The notes under the pieces are model-generated. The model was given only the letters and a program-made list of their open reading frames with translations, ran no database searches and was not told where the DNA came from. A DNA stretch of 10,230 bases from an uncultured euryarchaeote (GTDB taxonomy: Archaea; Thermoplasmatota; Poseidoniia; Poseidoniales; Poseidoniaceae). Both the position numbers and the translations under genes were made by a program. The stretch lies in the NCBI GenBank assembly GCA_937881505.1, contig CALGEM010000203.1:1-10230 (forward strand), written 5' to 3'. Numbering within the stretch: position 1 is the first letter of the stretch; every line of letters starts with the position of its first letter. This document shows, one piece after another, positions 1-7,467 of the stretch.

Positions 1-3000
1 CTTGGGCAGCGGCCCCATCAAAATCGGCCAGGCTGCTGAGTTTGACTTCTCTGGCTCTCAAGCCGTTCGTGCGCTTCGTGAGGATGGCTACAAGGTCATT
101 CTCGTCAATTCCAACCCCGCCACGATCCAAAACGACCCGGAGATGGCGGACGTTGTTTACATCGAGCCATTGCTTCCCGATACCATCGCCAAAATCCTCG
201 AGAAGGAACGCCCGTGTGCACTGCTGGCGGGCATGGGTGGTCAGACGGCGCTCAACATCGCCAGCGAACTTTCTCACAACGGTACGCTTGAGCGGCTTGG
301 CGTGGAACTCATCGGTTCGGATTTGGACGCCATTGACAAGGCAGAAGACCGGGAACTGTTCAACAAGGTCTGCGAATCCATCAACCTCCCCATCAGCCAA
401 GCCGTGGCGTGCAATTCCATCGACGAGGTTATTGCAGCCGCCGAACTCATCGGCAGTTGGCCCATCTTGATTCGCCCAGCCTTTACCCTGGGTGGTTTGG
501 GCGGTGGAACGGCTCGGGACATGGGCGAACTCGTTGAAATCTCCCAACTCGGTCTTCGTAATTCCCGCATTTCACAGGTGTTGATTGAAGAGTCTATTTT
601 GGGCTGGCAGGAACTCGAATACGAAGTGATGCGGGACGAAGCCGATAACGCCACCATCGTCTGTACCATGGAAAACATCGACCCGATGGGCGTTCACACG
701 GGAGAATCCACCGTCGTCGCACCGCTTCAGTCCTTCAGCGACGCTGACCACCAGCGCCTTCGAAACCAAGCTCTTGCACTGATTCGCGCTTTGAACATCA
801 AGGGCGGCTGCAACGTTCAATTTGCCTTCAACCAGTTCACCGGTGAAATCCGCGTCATCGAAGTCAACCCCCGTGTCTCACGTTCCTCAGCTCTCGCCTC
901 CAAAGCGACCGGCTACCCCATCGCCCGTATGGCTGCTAAAATCGCCGTTGGCTACACGCTGGACGAGCTTCCCAACCCCATCACTGGAGAGGGCACAACC
1001 GCTGCTTTCGAGCCCACCTTGGATTATTGCGTGGTGAAAATCCCTCGCTGGCCCTTTGACAAATTCCGAACGGCGGACCGAACCTTGGGGACCTCGATGA
1101 AATCCACCGGTGAAGTGATGGCCATCGGCCGTAATTTCGAGGAGGCCTTCCTCAAAGCATGGGCTTCGCTCGAGCAAGGGTGCGCTCACCCTCGTCCGTT
1201 GACACGAGCGGACGAATCCGAGGGCGAAGGCATGTCCCAGCGCGCACACGAGCCCCTACCTGACAACACGCTGGTGGAATGGTTGGCTGTGGCGACCGAC
1301 CGGCGTATGGGGGCGCTTATCGAGGCCTTCCGACGAGGTTGGACCGTTGAGAAGGTTCACGAAATCACGCGTGTTACTCGTTGGTTCCTCTACGGCTTTG
1401 AGCGCCTGGCGCAAATGGAGCGCAGCATCGTTGAGCGTGGTGTCTCTCCTGCGGAGTTGACCGAAGAAGAACTTCGCCTCTGGAAGAGTCATGGATTTAG
1501 CGATGCACACATCGCCGATGCGCTTGCGGGTTTCCCGCCAGAGGGTCTGAAATCCCTGGCCTCGGGCCAAGACGAGCGTGCCGTTATGCTTCGCCGCCAT
1601 CAGGTGAAACTCCATCCCGTTTACCGAATGGTCGATTCGTGTGCGGCTGAATTTGCGGCCAAAACGCCGTATTACTATTCCACCTACGAGCCTCACGGCC
1701 ATCCGGGCATTGACCTGCTGCCCAACATGGAGGAGCGGACCAAGGAGCGCCTCGTCGCTATCGGTAGCGGACCGATTCGCATCGGCCAAGGCATTGAGTT
1801 TGACTACGGATGCGTTCACGCCGTCAAGGCCATTCGTGAGGCTGGAAAAGATGCTATTCTCATCAACAACAACCCAGAGACGGTTTCAACGGATTTCGAC
1901 ACGTCCGACCGTTTGTACTTCGACCCCTTGACCTTGGAGTATGTAAGTGAAATTTTACTCAGGGAACAGGCCCACGGAATCCTGCTTCAGTTTGGCGGTC
2001 AAACCGCCATCAATCTCGCCCTGCCTCTGGAGGCTCGCTTGCCCGATTTGGAAGCCAACGGTCTTGACCTCGCTATCATGGGAACCTCATGCGACGCCAT
2101 TGACGAAGCCAGCGACCGTGAGCGCTTCGAAGCCTTTGCCAGCCGACACGGCCTGCGCATGCCACGAGGTGCTACCGGCACCTCCGCCGATGATTTGCGT
2201 GCAGCGGTGGAAGAAATCGGCTTCCCCGTGCTTGTGCGACCCTCCTATGTCTTGGGTGGCCGTGGCATGGAAATCCTGTCCAATCAACAGCAACTCGATG
2301 GCTACCTGCGTGAGGCCTACCTCGCTCCGGATAAGCCGCTGCTCGTGGACGAGTACCTTGGCCACGCAACGGAAATTGACGTCGATGCGGCCTCGGACGG
2401 CGAGGAGGTGCTCGTTGGCGCCATCATGGAGCACTTGGAAGAGGCCGGCATCCACTCGGGCGATTCAACCTGTTTCATTCCCGCTCAAAACATCGCAGAG
2501 GACATGCTTGAGCGGATTGCCGAACAAACGAAGACCATCGGTATTGGCCTGAAGATCAGGGGTTGCTTCAACATTCAATTCGCCATTCAGGGCGATGATT
2601 TGTACGTTCTTGAGGTGAACCCCCGGTCCTCTCGTACGGTGCCCTTTGTCGCCAAGGCATCCGGTCTTCCGCTCGCTCGTATCGCCGCAAGAATCACCAT
2701 CGGTCAGCCCTTGAAGTCCCAAGAGATTCCTCGCCGAACCTCCGGCCAGGTGTGCGTGAAAGCTCCGGTGTTCCCGTTCATCAAGTTGCGAGGTCTTGAC
2801 CCCGCACCGGGTCCAGAGATGAAGTCCACGGGCGAAGTCTACGGCTCGGATGAACGCGCCGATTTGGCCTACCTCAAGGCACGGTTGGCCACCGAAGTCC
2901 CGGTTGCGACCGAGGGCGGTGCCTACCTTACGGTTCGTGATGAGGACAAAGAGAACCTCGTTCCCGTCGCTCGAGAACTCGTCAGCATCGGCTTCACGCT

Positions 3001-3310
3001 TTACGCCACGGGCGGCACCGCCGATGCCCTTCGACGGCACGATGTGCCGGTTACCACTGTGTACAGGATTGCTGAAGGAAAGCACCCCGACGCTTTGGAC
3101 CTGATGCGGCAAGGCAAGGTCAGTTTCATCGTCAACGTCCCCACCGTTTCGGGTGGCGCCGTGCGTGATGGCAACATGATGCGAAGGCTTGCGGTGGAGT
3201 TGAACATTCCATTCGTCACCACCATGCGGGGCGCCATCATGGAAGTCGCAGCGATGCGGGCCAGTATTGAGGAAGACCTCGAGCCTCGCAAACTGACCGT
3301 TCACTACTGA
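1..3310 (+). CDS. carB: Carbamoyl-phosphate synthase large subunit, 5' partial
   Basis: It makes carbamoyl phosphate from bicarbonate, ammonia (from glutamine via CarA) and two ATP, for pyrimidine and arginine synthesis in the cytoplasm. About 1102 residues are visible. The first codon (TTG at 2) is an internal Leu, because the fragment opens in the LGSGPIKIGQ loop found near residue 13 of E. coli CarB; about a dozen residues lie outside the window. Domains in order are the first ATP-grasp half (about 1-390, IRPAF arginine near 158, metal ligands E287 and N289 in EVNPRVSRSS), a helical linker, the second half starting at GSGPIRIGQGIEFDYG (about 580, ligands E871 and N873 in EVNPRSSRT), and a C-terminal MGS-like allosteric domain (about 950-1102). 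The two Glu-Asn ligand pairs are about 40 residues further apart than in the E. coli protein as I recall it. No carA is seen downstream. Identification is very secure. Confidence 0.97.
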   Translation, partial: LGSGPIKIGQAAEFDFSGSQAVRALREDGYKVILVNSNPATIQNDPEMADVVYIEPLLPDTIAKILEKERPCALLAGMGGQTALNIASELSHNGTLERLGVELIGSDLDAIDKAEDRELFNKVCESINLPISQAVACNSIDEVIAAAELIGSWPILIRPAFTLGGLGGGTARDMGELVEISQLGLRNSRISQVLIEESILGWQELEYEVMRDEADNATIVCTMENIDPMGVHTGESTVVAPLQSFSDADHQRLRNQALALIRALNIKGGCNVQFAFNQFTGEIRVIEVNPRVSRSSALASKATGYPIARMAAKIAVGYTLDELPNPITGEGTTAAFEPTLDYCVVKIPRWPFDKFRTADRTLGTSMKSTGEVMAIGRNFEEAFLKAWASLEQGCAHPRPLTRADESEGEGMSQRAHEPLPDNTLVEWLAVATDRRMGALIEAFRRGWTVEKVHEITRVTRWFLYGFERLAQMERSIVERGVSPAELTEEELRLWKSHGFSDAHIADALAGFPPEGLKSLASGQDERAVMLRRHQVKLHPVYRMVDSCAAEFAAKTPYYYSTYEPHGHPGIDLLPNMEERTKERLVAIGSGPIRIGQGIEFDYGCVHAVKAIREAGKDAILINNNPETVSTDFDTSDRLYFDPLTLEYVSEILLREQAHGILLQFGGQTAINLALPLEARLPDLEANGLDLAIMGTSCDAIDEASDRERFEAFASRHGLRMPRGATGTSADDLRAAVEEIGFPVLVRPSYVLGGRGMEILSNQQQLDGYLREAYLAPDKPLLVDEYLGHATEIDVDAASDGEEVLVGAIMEHLEEAGIHSGDSTCFIPAQNIAEDMLERIAEQTKTIGIGLKIRGCFNIQFAIQGDDLYVLEVNPRSSRTVPFVAKASGLPLARIAARITIGQPLKSQEIPRRTSGQVCVKAPVFPFIKLRGLDPAPGPEMKSTGEVYGSDERADLAYLKARLATEVPVATEGGAYLTVRDEDKENLVPVARELVSIGFTLYATGGTADALRRHDVPVTTVYRIAEGKHPDALDLMRQGKVSFIVNVPTVSGGAVRDGNMMRRLAVELNIPFVTTMRGAIMEVAAMRASIEEDLEPRKLTVHY

Positions 3311-3329
3311 GGTTGGCCAAAAGCAGCCC

Positions 3330-3335
3330 TTTATG
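3330..3335 (+). promoter_or_regulatory. TATA-like element upstream of the photolyase gene
   Basis: TTTATG lies at -28 to -23 relative to the ATG at 3358, the spacing expected for an archaeal TATA box of a leaderless transcript. It sits in the short gap after the carB stop codon and favours 3358 over the TTG at 3313 as the start. The hexamer alone is weak; the support comes from matching elements at the same offset before other genes in the window. Confidence 0.5.
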
Positions 3336-3357
3336 CCACCAACGCCAATCTCTGGCC

Positions 3358-5037
3358 ATGGGCGAGGTTGGATTCTCATTTGCCCCTCCTACCGTTCAGG
3401 TTGCGGGACGCAAAGGTGCACTGGGTCAGTCGCTTCGCCTCGTAACCCCCGGCGATGCAGATGACTGGGTTTGGCTGGCTTACGACCAACTCAACATCGC
3501 CTTCCTCGAATCGTTGGACTTGAACAACATCGGCGTGGTTCTGATTGAGTCCTCCTCCAAAGCCAAGCGTCGACCTTACCATCAACAGAAATTGGGCGTG
3601 CTCTTGGCCAATCAGCGTCATTTTGCGCTAGAGCTTCAATCGAAGGGTATTCCCGTGTTGTATTTGCTCAGCACCTCAAACTACGGTGCGGTTTTGGCCG
3701 AGGTGTCGCAGGCTTGCGGCCCCGTGCACTGCTTTGTCCACGCTGAGCGGGAATTACGCAAGGAAGTAGAAACGCATCTTCAGTTGGGCGCATTGGTGGA
3801 GCACGAACACCCAGGATGGTTGACACCGCAATCGTGGTTTCTTGAGAGTGTTGGAGCGCAGCCTCCGTTTCGGATGGATGCGTTCTATAGAAAAGTTCGA
3901 CAGCACACCGGATGGATGATGGAGAACGGAAAACCCGTGGGAGGGAAGTACAGTTATGATGCAGAGAACCGCTTTCCGTGGAAGGGTGAACCCGCTGCCC
4001 CCGTCGCTCCTGTGTACGAGGCCGACGATATTGACCGAGAAGTGGAGGCTTTGGTAAAGTCGCACTACGGTGAACATCCCGGCTCAGTTGACCTTTCTGC
4101 TCAACCCACTTCTGCAAAACAAATTGACAAAGCACTGCAATTTGCTTTGGATTGCCTCCCCAACTTTGGTACCTACGAGGACGCGATGTCCGAAAAGAGC
4201 AGGGGGCTCTTCCACTCCCGTTTGGCGACCTTAGTGAACCTGCATCGATTGATGCCACGTCGTCTTGTGGAGGCGGCGTTGGCGAGCAAAGCGCCCATCA
4301 ATAGCGTGGAGGGCTTTGTGAGGCAGATGATCTGGCGGGAATACGTGCACCACATTCACGAAATCACCGATGGTTTCCGTACCCTTACGGTCAACCGTTC
4401 AACCGGTGTCCGTGGCGCACGCTGGGAAGGTTTTGCTCTGGACGATGAAGAAACCCACGCCAATCACCTCTCACAGTCCAATCCTCTGCCGCAGGCCTAC
4501 TGGGGCGGAACCAGCGGCTTGCGCTGCCTTGATGCGTCTGTAGAGTCCGTTATGGAGGATGGCTGGACCCACCACATTCCCCGACTGATGGTCCTGAGCA
4601 ACATCGCCAACCTGCTCGACGTCAACCCCCGTGAGTTAACCGATTGGTTCCATGCTGCTTTCATTGATGCGTACGATTGGGTTGTGGAGCCCAATGTGCT
4701 CGGCATGGGCACCTTTGCGCTGGGCACGGCCATGATGACCAAACCCTACGTGGCCGGCTCAGCCTACATCAACCGCATGAGCGACCACTGCAAATCATGC
4801 CAATTCCACCACAAGAAAACCTGCCCCATGACTCGTTTGTATTGGGCCTACCTCAATCGCCACAGCGAGGCTTTTGCTGGAAACCATCGCATGGCCATTG
4901 CGCTCAAAAACGTCGCACGGCGGGCTGATGAAGAGAAAGTGTTAGACGCTGAAACCTTTGAGCACGTACGTGATACCTTGCTGGCCGGCAAGGAGTTTCG
5001 GCCACCCTCTGAAGGCGACCTTCGTTCCTGGTCATGA
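3358..5037 (+). CDS. DPRP/FeS-BCP-type photolyase or cryptochrome
   Basis: This is a flavoprotein of the deoxyribodipyrimidine photolyase-related family, whose characterised member PhrB of Agrobacterium repairs (6-4) photoproducts with FAD and a 4Fe-4S cluster. It has 559 residues from the ATG at 3358, chosen over an in-frame TTG at 3313 because a TATA-like element lies 26 nt upstream. An N-terminal extension of about 33 residues precedes the antenna domain (LAYDQLN near 43). The C-terminal catalytic domain carries HHIPRLMVLSN, the block around EPNVLGMGTF, and KPYVAGSAYINRMSDHC. Four cysteines match the Fe-S ligands: C390, C478, C481 and C489. The C390-C478 interval of 88 equals that of PhrB (350-438, from memory), but the last loop is CxxC-x7-C, five residues shorter. 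The stop overlaps nei. Whether it repairs (6-4) lesions or only senses light is not settled by sequence. Confidence 0.92.
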   Translation: MGEVGFSFAPPTVQVAGRKGALGQSLRLVTPGDADDWVWLAYDQLNIAFLESLDLNNIGVVLIESSSKAKRRPYHQQKLGVLLANQRHFALELQSKGIPVLYLLSTSNYGAVLAEVSQACGPVHCFVHAERELRKEVETHLQLGALVEHEHPGWLTPQSWFLESVGAQPPFRMDAFYRKVRQHTGWMMENGKPVGGKYSYDAENRFPWKGEPAAPVAPVYEADDIDREVEALVKSHYGEHPGSVDLSAQPTSAKQIDKALQFALDCLPNFGTYEDAMSEKSRGLFHSRLATLVNLHRLMPRRLVEAALASKAPINSVEGFVRQMIWREYVHHIHEITDGFRTLTVNRSTGVRGARWEGFALDDEETHANHLSQSNPLPQAYWGGTSGLRCLDASVESVMEDGWTHHIPRLMVLSNIANLLDVNPRELTDWFHAAFIDAYDWVVEPNVLGMGTFALGTAMMTKPYVAGSAYINRMSDHCKSCQFHHKKTCPMTRLYWAYLNRHSEAFAGNHRMAIALKNVARRADEEKVLDAETFEHVRDTLLAGKEFRPPSEGDLRSWS

Positions 5038-5865
5038 ACCTCGGCGAGCGGGTTGGCAGGTTGGGCAGTAATCTAGACGACGTCCCCCGTAACGCAAACG
5101 AAGGACAAGGTCGCCACAGGTCAAGCAGGGTCGGTCGTTTCTGCAAAAGACAGCATGGCGCCACATTCGGCGAGGTTCACCCCGTTCTTTGCTGGCCTTG
5201 GCAACATCCAAGTCCACGGTGACGCCACTGTGTTCGTAGGCTTGAACGGTGACGGACTTGATGCAGGTTGCCCACCGCTCAAGTGTTTCATCATCGAGGT
5301 CGCAGGGCCGGTCGTCGGGATGGACGCCCGCAGCATGGAGGATTTCCGAGCGGAGGTAATTGCCCAAACCAGCAAAACTTCGCTGGTCCAGCATGAGCGT
5401 AGCACCCTTCTTTCGGTGGATGCTCTTGGACTTCAGATGCGTGAGCAAGTCATCGGACGTGATGGATTCGTCAAGGACATCCGGTCCGAGGCGAGCGAGA
5501 AAGGGATGGCCGTTTTCTTCGGGCGTGGGCAGGAGCACGATATCGGTGGCTGACCACAGCCGAACGGCGTGTTTGTCGGTGATGAAGGCTGCACGCAGGC
5601 TCCGGCGTGAGCGTGGGTCCGTTGTCTTGAGGTGAACCGTCCAACGTCCGTACAGCTGGTTGTGGCTGTACATGGTGTAGCCGCTGCTGAATCGGATGAG
5701 CATGGCTTTTGCCCGACTTGTGACGCTCAACACTTCGTGGCCGAGAATCAAGTCCTGGGCCTGTGTGAGCGAGGGAAAGGGCCACTCGCCGTCTTCGATG
5801 ACCTTGCCCACGAGCGCTTTTCCGATTTTGTCGGCGGCACGACGGATCTCGGGGCCTTCTGGCAT
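5032..5865 (-). CDS. nei: Endonuclease VIII (Fpg/Nei DNA glycosylase)
   Basis: This is a bifunctional DNA glycosylase/AP lyase that removes oxidised pyrimidines in base-excision repair. It has 277 residues from the ATG at 5865. The frame stays open further upstream to a TTG at 5919, but the family requires MPEGPE at the N terminus, because Pro2 becomes the free catalytic amine and Glu3 the acid. Visible signatures are MPEGPEIRRAADKIGKAL, the conserved lysine K53, YSHNQLYGRW, the helix-two-turn-helix AGLGNYLRSEIL, and a C-terminal zinc finger C247/C250/C267/C270 with 16 residues between the cysteine pairs, as in E. coli Nei, plus the finger arginine R262. The E. coli protein is 263 residues, so this one is complete. 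It converges on the photolyase gene with a 6-bp overlap. All catalytic residues are present, so activity is likely. A nei call is preferred over fpg because of the EIRRAAD and YSHNQLYG motifs. Confidence 0.95.
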   Translation of the reverse strand: MPEGPEIRRAADKIGKALVGKVIEDGEWPFPSLTQAQDLILGHEVLSVTSRAKAMLIRFSSGYTMYSHNQLYGRWTVHLKTTDPRSRRSLRAAFITDKHAVRLWSATDIVLLPTPEENGHPFLARLGPDVLDESITSDDLLTHLKSKSIHRKKGATLMLDQRSFAGLGNYLRSEILHAAGVHPDDRPCDLDDETLERWATCIKSVTVQAYEHSGVTVDLDVAKASKERGEPRRMWRHAVFCRNDRPCLTCGDLVLRLRYGGRRLDYCPTCQPARRGS

Positions 5866-5886
5866 GCGACTGGAAAAACTGAAGCG

Positions 5887-5894
5887 GTTTTGAA
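5887..5894 (-). promoter_or_regulatory. Weak TATA-like element upstream of nei
   Basis: TTCAAAAC occupies -29 to -22 relative to the nei ATG. The identical octamer sits at the identical offset before the parvulin gene (8155-8162). No Shine-Dalgarno-like sequence lies next to the ATG, so a leaderless transcript is plausible. Confidence 0.4.
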
Positions 5895-5929
5895 GAAGTG
5901 TTTTCAAAAGGTCATCCAAACCTTATCGC

Positions 5930-5934
5930 AAAAA
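5930..5934 (-). terminator. Possible T-run terminator after the 193-residue membrane protein gene
   Basis: A run of five T residues on the minus strand begins 11 nt past the stop of the membrane protein gene. Archaeal RNA polymerase can terminate at short U tracts without a hairpin, and none is visible here. The run is short, so this is only suggestive. Confidence 0.25.
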
Positions 5935-5944
5935 CCCACAAGTT

Positions 5945-6526
5945 TCACCGAAGTGGTAAGTTGGCAAGTTGAGATAATTGACGAATGAGCATTTTGTTTT
6001 CTTCGATATGGCTATCGTGATGACCTCCAATGAGGTGGGTTTCTTCCTGACCCGAACACAAGAGATGGTCCACGTGTAGGGTCGTTCCGTTATCGGTACT
6101 GACGCTCCTGTATGTTGTTTTGATGAAACTTCCTTCGGTAATCGGTTGGTAGGCAAGGGAGCCGATGTCCTCGTCGAACATGGAGTACGAGATGATAGCG
6201 TGTTGCTCGCCGAGGTACACTTTTGCTTCGATAATTTCTGTATCCTTCATCATGGGTCCTTTATTGGTACCTGCGATGATCATGAGCACGCCCAGGCCAA
6301 ACAGAGGAATGAAAAGAATTCCAAACAGGACCAAACTGATTTTGTGAATCGGAGTCCATAGTTTTCTGTAATCGGTGATGAACATACCATGGTCAAGACC
6401 TTCGTATTCGACGCTCATCACCAAGGACTTGACAAATTCCATGTCCACTTGATGCTTATCATTAGCGAGTTCTGCCTCTAGGTCCGCGAACTCGTCCATC
6501 TCTGCGACGCGAGGAGAGGCACCCAT
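5945..6526 (-). CDS. Single-pass membrane protein, function unknown
   Basis: I do not recognise this 193-residue protein. The ATG at 6526 is chosen because a TTTAAA element lies 26-27 nt upstream; an in-frame TTG at 6532 and an ATG at 6499 are alternatives. The N-terminal ~60 residues are charged and acidic (DEFADLEAEL). They are followed by WTPIHK and a hydrophobic segment at about 63-86, long enough for one transmembrane helix. The C-terminal ~105 residues are soluble, with the stretches AKVYLGEQHAIISYSMF and GTTLHVDHLLCSGQEET that suggest beta structure. The basic residues before the helix favour an N-inside, C-outside topology (inference). By hand count GC is about 47% over 5941-6540, against 57-63% in sampled carB lines. 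It lies 79 bp upstream of nei on the same strand. It is read as a real gene because of the promoter, the membrane segment and the absence of a competing frame. Confidence 0.75.
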   Translation of the reverse strand: MGASPRVAEMDEFADLEAELANDKHQVDMEFVKSLVMSVEYEGLDHGMFITDYRKLWTPIHKISLVLFGILFIPLFGLGVLMIIAGTNKGPMMKDTEIIEAKVYLGEQHAIISYSMFDEDIGSLAYQPITEGSFIKTTYRSVSTDNGTTLHVDHLLCSGQEETHLIGGHHDSHIEENKMLIRQLSQLANLPLR

Positions 6527-6548
6527 GAGCAAAATTCTGGAACTTGCT

Positions 6549-6556
6549 GTTTAAAC
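6549..6556 (-). promoter_or_regulatory. TATA box upstream of the 193-residue membrane protein gene
   Basis: The palindrome GTTTAAAC contains TTTAAA at -29 to -24 from the ATG at 6526. This is a canonical archaeal position for a leaderless transcript and decides the start choice. Confidence 0.6.
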
Positions 6557-6567
6557 ATTGACCCATC

Positions 6568-6577
6568 AAAGAAAGGG
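6568..6577 (-). terminator. Pyrimidine-rich tract after the 107-residue gene
   Basis: On the minus strand a T-rich tract (TCCCTTTCTTT) follows the stop codon at 6591 and precedes the next gene's TATA box. It could serve as a weak archaeal terminator. The T-runs are only three long. Confidence 0.2.
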
Positions 6578-6590
6578 AGCAGTGAATTGA

Positions 6591-6914
6591 TTACTCGTGG
6601 TCATCAATGATGCTATCAATGATTTTCTCAATGGTGAACGACTTTCCTTCGTGGCCCCACTTGACCACGCCTGGCTCGTCGATGAGGAAGTACTTGGTTC
6701 CAAATTCACGGCCTAATTCGGGGTGCTCCTCTTGCAGAGCGACGTAGATGCGCTCACTGTAGGCACCGTGGCTGCCGATGGAGGCCAGACCCAGAATACC
6801 GTCCACGAGGACAGGATGAGGGTCGGAGAGTTCTCCCGGCGAAAACGGCGTGGCGTCTCGGTGGAGGCGCAGGTTGTGTTCAGTTCCGGGTTCTGTTATG
6901 TAATCGGTTGACAT
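6591..6914 (-). CDS. Conserved-looking small acidic protein, function unknown
   Basis: This 107-residue protein starts at the ATG at 6914, giving MSTDYITEPG. The frame extends upstream to a TTG at 6950, but a TATA box (TTTATAT) sits exactly 23-29 nt before the ATG, inside that extension. There is no signal peptide, transmembrane helix or cysteine. The middle part reads HPVLVDGILGLASIGSHG, then an amphipathic helix-like segment (SERIYVALQEEHPELGREFG), KYFLIDEPGVVKWGHEGKSF, and an acidic tail (IIDSIIDDHE). The alternating short strands and helices suggest a small alpha/beta fold, but I cannot name a family. It lies 32 nt downstream of the zinc-ribbon gene with its own promoter, so the two need not be co-transcribed. 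Confidence 0.7.
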   Translation of the reverse strand: MSTDYITEPGTEHNLRLHRDATPFSPGELSDPHPVLVDGILGLASIGSHGAYSERIYVALQEEHPELGREFGTKYFLIDEPGVVKWGHEGKSFTIEKIIDSIIDDHE

Positions 6915-6936
6915 GACCACAGATTGGGTCGAGAGG

Positions 6937-6943
6937 ATATAAA
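6937..6943 (-). promoter_or_regulatory. TATA box upstream of the 107-residue gene
   Basis: TTTATAT at -29 to -23 from the ATG at 6914 is the best TATA match in the window. It lies in the 32-nt gap just after the stop of the zinc-ribbon gene, and its position rules in favour of a leaderless start at 6914. Confidence 0.65.
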
Positions 6944-6946
6944 GAA

Positions 6947-7432
6947 TCAAACATCATCCATTGAAAATCGCTCATCAATGGCCGAGAGTCCCGCCGACTC
7001 TGCTTTGGCTGCAATACGTCGCAGCGAGCGCATGGCGTCGTCAATGGATTCCACTTGCTCAGCAAACCGGGTTGGGGGCCAGCCGCAATCAATGACATCT
7101 GCCTCAACGGCGCTTTCCTCAATCCAAGCTCCACAGGCCGAACCGTAGCACTTGGCCTTGAAGCGCTCAATATCAATCCAGAAGGTGGTTCGATGGCACA
7201 CAGGGCATGTTCTGCATTCGTATTCCGAGAGCACGGTCATGGCGTCATCACCCACCACATCCACCTCCCATGCGGCGACGATGGCACGCTCAAGCGGGAC
7301 CTGATGTGATTTCATGAGGAAGGAACGCAGCACGTTGAGCGCCGTCTCCTGGCTGCTAAAACAGCCCATGGCGACCACGGCGCCGCCCTCCTCAACGGCG
7401 CTTGGAACATAGACGCGGCCGGTCATGACCAT
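6947..7432 (-). CDS. Zinc-ribbon protein, function unknown
   Basis: This 161-residue protein starts at the ATG at 7432 (MVMTGRVYVP); a second in-frame ATG lies two codons later. Residues 1-60 form a possible alpha/beta domain (GGAVVAMGCFSSQETALNVL, then AIVAAWEVDVV). A zinc-ribbon-like segment follows with C73, C76, C79, C95 and C100, that is CRTCPVCH and then CYGSACGAW. A further Cys is at 116 (DVIDCGWPP). The C terminus (about 123-161) is a charged predicted helix ending FSMDDV. I do not recognise the family. The cysteine pairs point to metal binding and possibly nucleic-acid or protein contacts, which is inference. It sits between folB (35 nt upstream) and the 107-residue gene and has its own TATA-like element. 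Confidence 0.75.
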   Translation of the reverse strand: MVMTGRVYVPSAVEEGGAVVAMGCFSSQETALNVLRSFLMKSHQVPLERAIVAAWEVDVVGDDAMTVLSEYECRTCPVCHRTTFWIDIERFKAKCYGSACGAWIEESAVEADVIDCGWPPTRFAEQVESIDDAMRSLRRIAAKAESAGLSAIDERFSMDDV

Positions 7433-7454
7433 GTGACTGGCTGACGCAGTTGGC

Positions 7455-7461
7455 GTTTAAG
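7455..7461 (-). promoter_or_regulatory. TATA-like element upstream of the zinc-ribbon gene
   Basis: CTTAAAC lies at -29 to -23 from the ATG at 7432, in the 35-nt gap after the folB stop codon. The offset matches the other leaderless-type starts here and supports 7432 rather than the second ATG at 7426. Confidence 0.5.
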
Positions 7462-7467
7462 CATCGC

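Noticed and set aside
2..4. TTG at position 2 as a carB start codon
   Set aside because: It encodes the Leu of the conserved LGSGP loop, so the gene is cut by the window edge.
1256..1819. 187-residue open frame on the minus strand opposite carB
   Set aside because: It lies fully inside a conserved enzyme gene and shows no recognisable domain.
2465..3379. 304-residue open frame on the minus strand opposite carB
   Set aside because: It is the antisense of conserved carB codons, shows low-complexity, domain-free composition, and has no promoter or ribosome-binding site. Long antisense frames are common in GC-rich coding DNA.
3668..4258. 196-residue minus-strand frame opposite the photolyase gene
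   Set aside because: Arg/Pro/Ser-rich shadow of a well-supported gene with no motif of its own.
5866..5919. 18-residue N-terminal extension of nei from a TTG
   Set aside because: It would bury the catalytic Pro that must be the N-terminal residue after Met removal.
6549..6556. GTTTAAAC palindrome as an operator or recombination site
   Set aside because: It is a single 8-base palindrome whose position is fully explained as a TATA box; no second copy was seen nearby.
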